Source of the DNA: Deltaproteobacteria bacterium
GTDB taxonomy: Bacteria; Desulfobacterota; Binatia; UBA9968
Reading direction: 5' to 3'
Assembly: GCA_023250495.1 (NCBI GenBank)
Contig: JAHFAP010000221.1
Span: 1 to 5,312 of the forward strand
Length of the DNA stretch: 5,312 nucleotides
The notes below the pieces were generated by a model. The model saw nothing but the letters and a program-made list of their open reading frames with translations, ran no database searches and was not told the DNA's origin. Below are positions 1 through 5,224 of this stretch, piece after piece. The translations under genes and the position numbers were made by a program. Position 1 is the stretch's first letter, and each line of letters starts with the position of its first letter.

Positions 1-273
1 CAGCACGACCAGCGCGCTCGTGCCGGCGGTGGCAAACTGAACGCTTCCCGCCATCAATGCCTGGATGCTCGGGGTCGGCTCGATGAAAGTGATCTTGAGG
101 TCGATTCCCTCTTCCTTCATATAGCCCCGGTCCAGAGCGACGGGATAAATCAAATGCTGAAAGCTCTTGCTCGCAATTGCGAGGTTTACGGTCTGCGACA
201 TCGCCGCCTCTGCGCCGAAAAGCAGCAACACCGCAAGAGCCAATCCGAATGTCAGGTTTGCAATCCTTTTCAT
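1..273 (-). CDS. NMT1/SsuA-like substrate-binding protein, N-terminal part (3' end outside window)
   Basis: Seen: an open frame of 91 codons from ATG at 273 runs off the window edge. The first 26 residues look like a signal peptide: MKR, a hydrophobic core LALAVLLLFG (residues 11-20), then small residues that allow cleavage near A23 or S26. The mature part contains 'IYPVALDRGYMKEEGIDLKI' and 'TPSIQALMAGSVQF', typical of the NMT1/SsuA/TauA group of periplasmic binding proteins. A Shine-Dalgarno stretch AGAAGGGAGC (290-281) ends 7 nt before the ATG and supports this start. From the Thr-Val after the signal peptide, about 40 of 64 residues match the protein at 2221-1193, so the two are paralogues. 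Known of the family: these proteins capture small organic solutes (sulfonates, pyrimidines, aromatics) for an ABC importer. No permease or ATPase gene is visible, and the ligand cannot be inferred. Confidence 0.9.
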   Translation of the reverse strand, partial: MKRIANLTFGLALAVLLLFGAEAAMSQTVNLAIASKSFQHLIYPVALDRGYMKEEGIDLKITFIEPTPSIQALMAGSVQFATAGTSALVVL

Positions 274-413
274 GTTACCAGCTCCCTTCTCCTGTACCTC
301 AGGGTGTCAGGCTTTGGTTATTTTATTAATCTCTTCTGTCAGCACCCAAAACCGAGAAAGCAAATAATAAAAGCCCAAGGGAGACGAGCCCTCCTTTCCC
401 TCTTTTCCTCGCC

Positions 414-472
414 TCACGGCCGCCAGCCCGTTCGGTTGAGCTGCTGATCGGCCTCCAGAATTCATAGGCGCC
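414..472 (-). pseudogene. C-terminal remnant of a substrate-binding protein gene
   Basis: Seen: reading the minus strand from 472 to the TGA at 416-414, the DNA matches the last codons of the intact binding-protein gene ending at 1193. The distal 44 bp have 38 identities (about 86%) with 1193-1236. The preserved codons read A-D-Q-Q-L-N-R-T-G-W-R-P-stop against A-D-Q-Q-L-N-R-I-G-W-R-P-stop. Just upstream, 'GCCTATGAATTC' corresponds to the intact A-Y-D-F codons, but the next 10 bases (matching AGCTTCGCCC) are missing, so the frame is broken. Homology stops at the stop codon on one side and fades about 10 bp from the end of the PIN toxin gene on the other. This is the tail of a third member of the binding-protein family, whose body is absent. 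It is too short and out of frame to be functional. Confidence 0.78.
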
Positions 473-482
473 TTAGCCAAAC

Positions 483-929
483 TCAGCCACCCACAAGCCC
501 CAAATCGAATCGCCTATAGCGACGGAGGAGGCCAAAATCCTGCTCATCCGTTGTGCAGACGGTTGCGCCAATCTGCAAGGCGCACAGGACGATCAACACA
601 TCATTAAATAAAGCAGGAACTTTAGATCTGTATTCCGGCTGTTCCTTTCGGATCCTTGCCAGAATCCGCCCGGCTTCATTCCACGAGCCATGCGTTGGCG
701 TAACGACACGCCCCACTCGTTCGGACTGGGACACAAACTGATGAATAAGCCTTATTCCGACAGAGTCTATAGCTCCGACATTGAGTTCAGCAGAAACAAC
801 GGAAGATAGATAAGTAGAAGGCAACGACCCACGCAGAAGTTCATACTCCTTGCTGCCAGGCCCTTCTTGAATAGCGTGGACGTAGATGTTGGTGTCGAAG
901 ATAACCTTACGCCCGGTCTGAGGTGGCAT
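483..929 (-). CDS. vapC: VapC-like PIN-domain ribonuclease toxin
   Basis: A 148-residue protein, typical of a single PIN domain. Seen: the first strand 'KVIFDTNIYVHAI' carries D12, 'SSVVSAELN' carries E48, 'ALFNDVLIVLCALQIGATV' carries D110, and 'CTTDEQDF' carries D128 and D131. This gives the complete acidic set expected to bind the metal ion. Known of the family: VapC toxins are Mg2+/Mn2+-dependent RNases, often cutting tRNA or rRNA, and are held inactive by the partner antitoxin. The ATG at 929 lies inside the end of the antitoxin gene (23-bp overlap, 907-929), and AGAGGA about 10 nt upstream can serve as its ribosome binding site, so the two are likely translationally coupled. It ends 10 bp before the remnant at 472-414. 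The target RNA cannot be told from sequence. The PIN assignment is firm. The toxin role rests on the paired small RHH gene and the operator. Confidence 0.9.
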   Translation of the reverse strand: MPPQTGRKVIFDTNIYVHAIQEGPGSKEYELLRGSLPSTYLSSVVSAELNVGAIDSVGIRLIHQFVSQSERVGRVVTPTHGSWNEAGRILARIRKEQPEYRSKVPALFNDVLIVLCALQIGATVCTTDEQDFGLLRRYRRFDLGLVGG

Positions 930-1116
930 CGACGACGTGTCCTCTGCCTTTGTCCAGGAGTTCCTTTAAGGCCTTTGCGAGTTCGACCTCGTCGGCTGCC
1001 AAATCTAAGGCTCGGTGAATGGTCTCCGTCTCTGTTCGGGTACCAAGGTGTTTCTGCGCCCTGTGGAGCTTAGCTACATCCAGCCGATAATTTTTTCTCT
1101 GCAGGCTTTGTTTCAT
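907..1116 (-). CDS. VapB-like ribbon-helix-helix antitoxin
   Basis: A 69-residue charged protein beginning MKQSLQRKNYRLDV. Seen: a short beta-strand-like segment (Y10-V14), then two predicted helices, 'AKLHRAQKHLG' and 'TETETIHRALDLAADE', in the usual ribbon-helix-helix order. A helical charged tail, 'VELAKALKELLDKG', would be the toxin-binding part. The frame is open upstream to a TTG at 1173, but that TTG is the first three bases of a TTGACA promoter box. The ATG at 1116 has a GAGGGG ribosome binding site (1131-1126) with a 9-nt spacer, so I choose 1116. Known of the family: such proteins dimerise, bind operator DNA at their own promoter and neutralise the PIN partner. A perfect inverted repeat overlies the promoter here. 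It overlaps the toxin gene by 23 bp. Sequence similarity to named VapB proteins was not testable, so the exact family is inferred from fold pattern and context. Confidence 0.8.
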   Translation of the reverse strand: MKQSLQRKNYRLDVAKLHRAQKHLGTRTETETIHRALDLAADEVELAKALKELLDKGRGHVVDATSDRA

Positions 1117-1135
1117 TTCCAGTGACCCCTCAATG

Positions 1136-1169
1136 CAATACAGACATGTACCAAATTCTATCTGTATTG
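1136..1169. promoter_or_regulatory. Probable antitoxin operator: perfect 9-bp inverted repeat
   Basis: Seen: CAATACAGA at 1136-1144 and its exact reverse complement TCTGTATTG at 1161-1169, separated by 16 bp, so the arm centres are 25 bp apart. One arm covers most of the -35 box and the other covers the expected transcription start. The spacer contains the small palindrome ACATGT (its first base is shared with the left arm). Known: VapB-type antitoxins autoregulate by binding inverted repeats across their promoters. The position and symmetry make this the likely binding site for the protein encoded at 1116-907. Confidence 0.65.
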
Positions 1170-1173
1170 TCAA
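1145..1173 (-). promoter_or_regulatory. Promoter of the RHH/PIN module
   Basis: Seen on the minus strand: TTGACA (1173-1168, perfect -35), a 17-nt spacer, then TACATG (1150-1145) preceded by TGG, which gives an extended -10 'TGn' element. The -10 hexamer is weak (3 of 6 consensus bases), so the extended element and the perfect -35 would have to compensate. Transcription would start near 1138, giving a leader of about 20 nt that includes the GAGGGG ribosome binding site of the antitoxin. Confidence 0.55.
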
Positions 1174-1192
1174 ATTATTTTGAAGCGCGTCA

Positions 1193-2221
1193 TCACGGCC
1201 TCCAGCCGATTCTGTTGAGCTGCTGGTCAGCCTCCAGGGCGAAGCTGAAGTCGTAGGCGCGAGCGTTGGGAATATCGTTAGTGACGCCGGCGACTTGACG
1301 GATGATTACGAGGTCGTTTCTCTGGGTCTCGTCATCCACTGTCCCATTAGTGGTGAAGGTGTTGATCAGATCGTCGTAGACTCGGGCGGCTTGAGAGCGT
1401 TCCACGCCGGAAAACTTTGTCATGGCGGCGATCGTTCCCTCGCGGTCCTTGCGGACGAGACGTAGCGCCTTGAGAGTCGCCTTGACAAAGCCTGCGACCA
1501 TCTTGGGCTGCTCCTTGATTAGCTTGTCGGAGGTAGCCAGCGTGCCCCAGGAGTTCTTCACCTCGTTGCCGAAAAAGAAGAGCTCCTTCATGCCGTTGTC
1601 CAGGCCGATGTAGCGCTGATCCGGGCCCAGGATCGCGGCATCCGCTATGCCGGAGATTAAGGCCGTCAACTGATTATTCGACCCTGGATCGATGATCGTC
1701 ACGTCCTTGTTGCCGTCGAGGCCGTACTTGGTGAGGATCTGCCTGAGCATAAAGGTGGTGGCGGCGGCGATGCCCGTGGTGGCGATCTTCTTTCCCTTCA
1801 AATCCTTCGGGCTGGAGACATTCGGCCGGACCAAGAACCATTGAAGCACCCGGTCACTGGCGGCGATGACGACTTTTAAGGGCGCCGAGCCCTTTGCGAG
1901 GGCGAGCAGGGCGCTGGTGCCGGAGCCGGTGAATTGGAGGCTTCCAGCCATTATCGACTGAATGCTCGGAGTCGCCTCGATGAAGACAAGATTAAGGTCA
2001 ATGCCCTCTTCCCTCATGTAGCCTCGCTCCTGAGCTATCGGATAGATCACCAGTTGAAAGGTCTTCGTCGGGATCGACATGCTGACGGTCTCCAGGCCAA
2101 ACGCTGCTCGTGTCGGAAGAAGCAGGCAAGTCAGTAGGAACAGCCAACTCACGGTCTTGCCCTTAGCTAGTTTTCTTCGAACAAGCCCCTGCTGCAATAA
2201 CGGTTCTTTCACTCGGTTCAT
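1193..2221 (-). CDS. NMT1/SsuA-like ABC-type substrate-binding protein
   Basis: A 342-residue secreted binding protein of normal family length. Seen: a basic N-region (residues 1-23), a hydrophobic core 'VSWLFLLTCLLLP' (24-36), and likely signal peptidase cleavage around residues 39-43 (RAAFG). The mature protein has the family features 'FQLVIYPIAQERGYMREEGI', 'TPSIQSIMAGSLQF' and 'GTSALLALAKG', then 'DLKGKKIATTG' and a later 'GIADAAILGPDQRY' ligand-cleft region. The ATG at 2221 has a strong AGGAGGGTG ribosome binding site (2235-2227), and a near-consensus promoter lies 43 bp upstream. The n-region is longer than usual, but no other start has a comparable signal. Known of the family: extracytoplasmic capture of small organic solutes (sulfonates, pyrimidine precursors, aromatics) for an ABC importer. 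No transporter partners are adjacent. It follows the molybdenum hydroxylase gene, which suggests but does not show a shared catabolic theme. Its last codons are duplicated as a remnant at 472-414. Confidence 0.92.
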   Translation of the reverse strand: MNRVKEPLLQQGLVRRKLAKGKTVSWLFLLTCLLLPTRAAFGLETVSMSIPTKTFQLVIYPIAQERGYMREEGIDLNLVFIEATPSIQSIMAGSLQFTGSGTSALLALAKGSAPLKVVIAASDRVLQWFLVRPNVSSPKDLKGKKIATTGIAAATTFMLRQILTKYGLDGNKDVTIIDPGSNNQLTALISGIADAAILGPDQRYIGLDNGMKELFFFGNEVKNSWGTLATSDKLIKEQPKMVAGFVKATLKALRLVRKDREGTIAAMTKFSGVERSQAARVYDDLINTFTTNGTVDDETQRNDLVIIRQVAGVTNDIPNARAYDFSFALEADQQLNRIGWRP

Positions 2222-2263
2222 GTTCTCACCCTCCTATCTAGGCTAGCAGTGAAACGACCGGAA

Positions 2264-2291
2264 ATTATACCCTGGGGATGAGATATGGCAA
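2264..2291 (-). promoter_or_regulatory. Sigma-70-type promoter of the binding-protein gene
   Basis: Seen on the minus strand: TTGCCA (2291-2286, 5 of 6 consensus) and TATAAT (2269-2264, 6 of 6) with a 16-bp spacer. Transcription would start near 2257, leaving a leader of about 36 nt that carries the strong ribosome binding site. It lies in the 100-bp gap after the hydroxylase gene and indicates that the binding protein can be transcribed independently of it. No operator-like repeat is evident around it. Confidence 0.72.
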
Positions 2292-2321
2292 GAGAATTTA
2301 TTAGGCTGGTTCGGGAGGGAG

Positions 2322-4529
2322 CTATTTCTTCTTCTCTCTCAACGTCCTCCACACGCGCTCGGGAGTTAGAGGGAGGTCGCGGATGCGCACGCCGTAGCCG
2401 CGGGCGAGGGCGTTGGTGATCGCGGGGGCGACGGAGACGAGCCCTCCTTCGCCCATACCGCGCGCGCCGTGGGGTCCGGGGCCGTCTTCGTTCTCGACCA
2501 GGAGGGTGTGAAACTCTTTGGGCACGTCGGAGAAAGTGGGAACGCGGTAATCGACGAGGCTGGAGTTCACGAGCTGGCCTCCTTCGTAAATCATCTGCTC
2601 AAACATCGTGTGGCCGATCCCCATCATGGCCGCGCCCTCTTCCTGCCCGATGCAGCCTTCCGGATGTATCGCCTTGCCCACGTCCGCCACCGAGACGTAG
2701 CGTTTGATCGTGACCTCGCCGGTCTCTTCGTCCACCTCCAGCTCGGCGGTTCCCATGCCGATCTCCCAAAATACAGGAAGCGTGCCGGTGATTTCCGGTC
2801 CGACATCGCCATGACCGATCAGCTCGCCTCCGGCGCCGCCGAAGCGGCGCGCCATGGCCTCGCAAAAACTCAGTCTCATCTCGCCACAGATCATAGCGCC
2901 GTCTACTAGCTGCACTTCCTTTGGCTTGACGCGAAAAACCTCCGCGCCGATCTTGAGGAGCTGATTTTTGAGATCGCGCGCCGCGCGCAGGACCGCGGTG
3001 CCCATGAGCGTGGTCGAGCGACTCGAACCTGTCGAGGCGTCGTAAGGCGTAACCTTGGTGTCCGCCCCGCCGACGTGGATCGCTTCGAGCGGCAAGCTGA
3101 GTTCCTCAGCGATGATTTGAGAGAGAACCGTCCTTACTCCCTGTCCCATCTCCGTGCTGCCAGCAAAAACCGCGATTGTGCCATCCGGCTGGAGGCGGAC
3201 CATCGCAACGGAGATTGGCGTCGCGCCGGCATTGGTCGCGCCGCAGGCAAGCCCCATCGCCGCGCCTTTTTTCTTCGAGCGCCTTTTCCACTGACTCGTC
3301 CAGACGAGCGTTTTTAGGCTCGATGCGAGGTTTGCATCCATGCCGCGCAGCTTGGGGCGAAGCTCCTCGCCCTTCTTGAGGAAATTCTTGAGTCTCAGCT
3401 CCGCGGGGTCCATGCCCAGCTTGGCGGCGATGATGTCCATCTGCGACTCGGAAGCGAAGATCGTCTGCGGCGCGCCGATGGCGCGGAAGGAGCCAGCGGA
3501 GCCGGAATTGGTGTAAACCGCATAGGCGTCGGTGCAAATGTGCGGAATTCTGTACGGCCCGAGGACCCGAGTCGCCGCGCGAATTGCGACCTGTGGCCCA
3601 TTGTCCGCGTAGCCGCCCGTGTCGAGGTAAATTTCGGCCTCGCGCGCGACCAGAGTCCCGTCTCTTTTAACTCCCGTCTTCAATCTCACTCTGGCCGCGT
3701 GCCTCCGGACGGTGAGCATCGATTCGGCGACGGAGTTGCAGATCCTGACCGGCCCTCTCGCCTTGCGCGCCAAAGCGACGACCAGCGGTTCAAACTTCGT
3801 GTAGGACTTGCTGCCAAAACCGCCGCCCAAAAAAGGGATGACCATCCTCACCTTGGTGGGATGCAAGCCGAAAACCTTGGCGATATCTCCGCGAACCTGG
3901 AAAGGATGCTGCGCCGACGACCAGACCGTGATCCCCTCGTCGTTGAAATCAGCGATGACGGAGTGCGGCTCAAGGGCGTAGTGATAGACCATGGGAAAGG
4001 TGAAGGTATCTTCGAAGATCTCGTCCGACTCGGCAAAGCCTTGACCGATATTCCCCTTCTCCACGTGCTCGTGGCCGCAAATATTGTCGTGCTGATTCTC
4101 GTGGATCAGCGGTGCGTCTTTGGCGCGAGCCGCGTCCAGACCGACCGCGGCGGGAAGCTCTTCATATTTCACCTGGATCAGCGCGAGCGCCTCCGCCGCC
4201 GTCCGCTGATCCACGGCAGCGACCGCGGCCACGGGCTCGCCGACGTAGCGAACTTTTTCGATCGCTATGACCGGGCGGCCGTTGTAATAAGGATGTGTGT
4301 CGGAAATATCGGCGGCGGTGAGAACCGCGACGACGCCGGGAAGCATCTCAGCCCGCGAGGCGTCGATGCCTCTGATGCGGGCGTGAGGATATGGACTGCG
4401 CAGGATTTTTCCGTGAAGCATCCCGGGGATCACAAGATCCCCGGTAAACTTCGCCTTGCCGGTTACTTTCTCGACTCCGTCAACTCTTGCGACATTCTGC
4501 CCGACATATCTGAGCTGTTTGTTTGGCAC
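2322..4529 (-). CDS. Xanthine dehydrogenase/aldehyde oxidase family molybdopterin-binding subunit
   Basis: A 735-residue protein close to the family's usual 750-800. Seen in order: the N-terminal a/b hammerhead domain (about 15-125) starting 'VARVDGVEKVTGKAKFTG' and including 'RYVGEPVAAVAA'; the molybdopterin-binding region with 'LGGGFGSK' (234-241), 'GSFRAIGAPQ' (346-355), 'GSTEMGQGVRTVLSQIIAEE' (457-476) and 'ASTGSSRSTTLMGTAV' (498-513); and 'GARGMGEGGLVSVAPA' (688-702), whose E694 is the expected catalytic base. All key motifs are present. Known of the family: these subunits bind Mo-pterin cytosine dinucleotide and hydroxylate aldehydes or N-heterocycles with water as oxygen donor, passing electrons to 2Fe-2S and FAD subunits. 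Neither partner is in the window. The start is GTG, with GAGG only about 4 nt upstream. The gene begins 18 bp after the PIN toxin stop codon, so it may share that transcript. A paralogous fragment lies at 5312-5225. The substrate cannot be assigned. Confidence 0.93.
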   Translation of the reverse strand: MPNKQLRYVGQNVARVDGVEKVTGKAKFTGDLVIPGMLHGKILRSPYPHARIRGIDASRAEMLPGVVAVLTAADISDTHPYYNGRPVIAIEKVRYVGEPVAAVAAVDQRTAAEALALIQVKYEELPAAVGLDAARAKDAPLIHENQHDNICGHEHVEKGNIGQGFAESDEIFEDTFTFPMVYHYALEPHSVIADFNDEGITVWSSAQHPFQVRGDIAKVFGLHPTKVRMVIPFLGGGFGSKSYTKFEPLVVALARKARGPVRICNSVAESMLTVRRHAARVRLKTGVKRDGTLVAREAEIYLDTGGYADNGPQVAIRAATRVLGPYRIPHICTDAYAVYTNSGSAGSFRAIGAPQTIFASESQMDIIAAKLGMDPAELRLKNFLKKGEELRPKLRGMDANLASSLKTLVWTSQWKRRSKKKGAAMGLACGATNAGATPISVAMVRLQPDGTIAVFAGSTEMGQGVRTVLSQIIAEELSLPLEAIHVGGADTKVTPYDASTGSSRSTTLMGTAVLRAARDLKNQLLKIGAEVFRVKPKEVQLVDGAMICGEMRLSFCEAMARRFGGAGGELIGHGDVGPEITGTLPVFWEIGMGTAELEVDEETGEVTIKRYVSVADVGKAIHPEGCIGQEEGAAMMGIGHTMFEQMIYEGGQLVNSSLVDYRVPTFSDVPKEFHTLLVENEDGPGPHGARGMGEGGLVSVAPAITNALARGYGVRIRDLPLTPERVWRTLREKKK

Positions 4530-4547
4530 GCGACCTCAGCTTTGGGC

Positions 4548-4952
4548 CTATAGCTCTTCCAAAATTTCCTCAGGCGTCAAGACGGCGATCTCATCCTGTT
4601 TAAAATCGCTTTTATTCCTTGTCACGATCCGGTCCACTGACGCAGCCTTAGCACATTGAAATTGGATCGAGTCCTCAAAATCGGGCAGGCTACTGTCATA
4701 GGCAGCCTCTAAAGTCTCTTGTCCTATCGGGACAATTTCGAAGGAGACGAGGGTCTGCCTCACGGTTCTGCGGCATAGTCGCTCACCCTGGGTGCGTCTT
4801 CTTAGAAAATAGAGAATGGGGGGCGTTAACGCGGATACATACCCGCCTATACTGCCGACCCGCACTCGGCTGACTATGGCAAGGCTTGCCTCCCAACCTG
4901 CGCGCTGCCTGTAAATATCCTCAAAGATGTTGACGTCAACCAAAATCTTCAT
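4548..4952 (-). CDS. PIN_3-type PIN-domain toxin
   Basis: A 134-residue PIN-domain protein of a different subfamily from the one at 929-483. Seen: 'MKILVDVNIFEDI' with D6 as the first metal ligand, 'GYVSALTPPILYFLRRR' (36-53), 'SLPDFEDSIQFQCA' with D91, E93 and D94, 'DRIVTRNKSDF' with D116, and the characteristic ending 'IAVLTPEEIL'. This order matches PIN_3 family toxins. As I recall the family, the helix after 'SALT' usually has an Asn or acidic residue where two prolines occur here (P44, P45), so an active-site position may be altered. Known of the family: metal-dependent RNase toxins paired with small antitoxins. The ATG overlaps the upstream gene's TGA by 4 bp (ATGA), indicating translational coupling. 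The hydroxylase gene starts 18 bp downstream. Whether it is an active nuclease is not certain from the sequence. Confidence 0.87.
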   Translation of the reverse strand: MKILVDVNIFEDIYRQRAGWEASLAIVSRVRVGSIGGYVSALTPPILYFLRRRTQGERLCRRTVRQTLVSFEIVPIGQETLEAAYDSSLPDFEDSIQFQCAKAASVDRIVTRNKSDFKQDEIAVLTPEEILEEL

Positions 4953-5203
4953 TTCGACTCATACAGCAGGTTGATAGCGTCACGAATCGCCTTTTTCTCG
5001 CTGCGGAGACTCAGGGGGGGGTCTATACCGACCAATTTAAACAGCTCAGCATCTACCTGAAGGGCAGGAAATTTTCTTTTAAAAACCTCGATAGGTGAGA
5101 CTTTTTTCCCCGTCCTCAGGTGCGCGGCTTTTTTCTCCACAAGCCTGAGCCTCCTCTTTATCTCTCGGATCTCCTTGACGATTTCTTTCCGATTTGCCTT
5201 CAT
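4949..5203 (-). CDS. Small coiled-coil antitoxin-like protein
   Basis: An 84-residue, strongly basic and charged protein starting MKANRKEIVKEIREIKRRLR. Seen: residues 5-30 form a heptad-like amphipathic helix with coiled-coil character. A later segment 'AELFKLVGIDPPLS' is followed by a short C-terminal helix 'KKAIRDAINLLYESK'. I do not recognise a named family. The 'LVGI' segment and short acidic or aliphatic tail recall small proteins commonly encoded just upstream of PIN toxins, and the 4-bp overlap with the PIN gene points to the antitoxin role. ATG codons exist at 5218 and 5203. I prefer 5203 because GAGGG lies 8 nt before it, whereas nothing similar precedes 5218. No HTH, RHH or AbrB domain is visible, so DNA binding is uncertain. 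A run of eight C residues on the coding strand lies about two-thirds of the way through. Confidence 0.7.
   Translation of the reverse strand: MKANRKEIVKEIREIKRRLRLVEKKAAHLRTGKKVSPIEVFKRKFPALQVDAELFKLVGIDPPLSLRSEKKAIRDAINLLYESK
5014..5021. repeat. G8/C8 homopolymer inside the antitoxin-like gene
   Basis: Eight consecutive G on the plus strand encode the two prolines of 'GIDPPLS' at about residue 62 of the antitoxin-like protein. A one-base slip would change the C-terminal quarter of that protein and uncouple its stop codon from the toxin start. The frame is intact in this sequence. Confidence 0.9.
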
Positions 5204-5224
5204 CGTATGTGCCCTCATTCTAGA

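Noticed and set aside
310..350. AT-rich stretch upstream of the edge binding-protein gene as a promoter (CTGACA or TTGGGT with TAATAA/AATAAA-like hexamers)
   Set aside because: No pairing gives both good hexamers and 16-18 bp spacing. The gap 274-413 may well hold the promoter, but it cannot be placed with confidence.
371..400. Possible terminator (AGGG...CCCT near a T-rich run on the minus strand)
   Set aside because: The stem would be only about four base pairs, and the GGGCT copies are direct rather than inverted repeats.
154..447. Plus-strand open frame of 97 codons spanning the start of the edge binding-protein gene
   Set aside because: Its first part is antisense to the signal peptide region and its end covers the antisense of the C-terminal remnant. 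The translation is low-complexity and has no convincing ribosome binding site.
2599..2865. Minus-strand 88-codon frame within the hydroxylase gene
   Set aside because: An alternative frame of the hydroxylase gene rich in Arg/Gly/His, without domain features.
3540..4553. Long plus-strand open frame (337 codons) opposite the hydroxylase gene
   Set aside because: It lies entirely antisense to a gene with clear family motifs throughout. Its translation is Arg/Asp/Gly-rich with no recognisable domain, as expected from a GC-rich antisense frame.
4929..4940. Perfect 12-bp palindrome GTTGACGTCAAC near the start of the PIN_3 toxin gene
   Set aside because: It encodes the V-D-V-N of the PIN active-site strand, so the symmetry is readily explained by coding. 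It lies inside the operon rather than at a promoter, and no second copy was seen.
5217..5222. TAGAAT on the minus strand as a -10 box for the coiled-coil/PIN_3 module
   Set aside because: No acceptable -35 hexamer lies 16-18 bp upstream, and the implied start near 5210 would leave out the GAGGG ribosome binding site of the preferred ATG.
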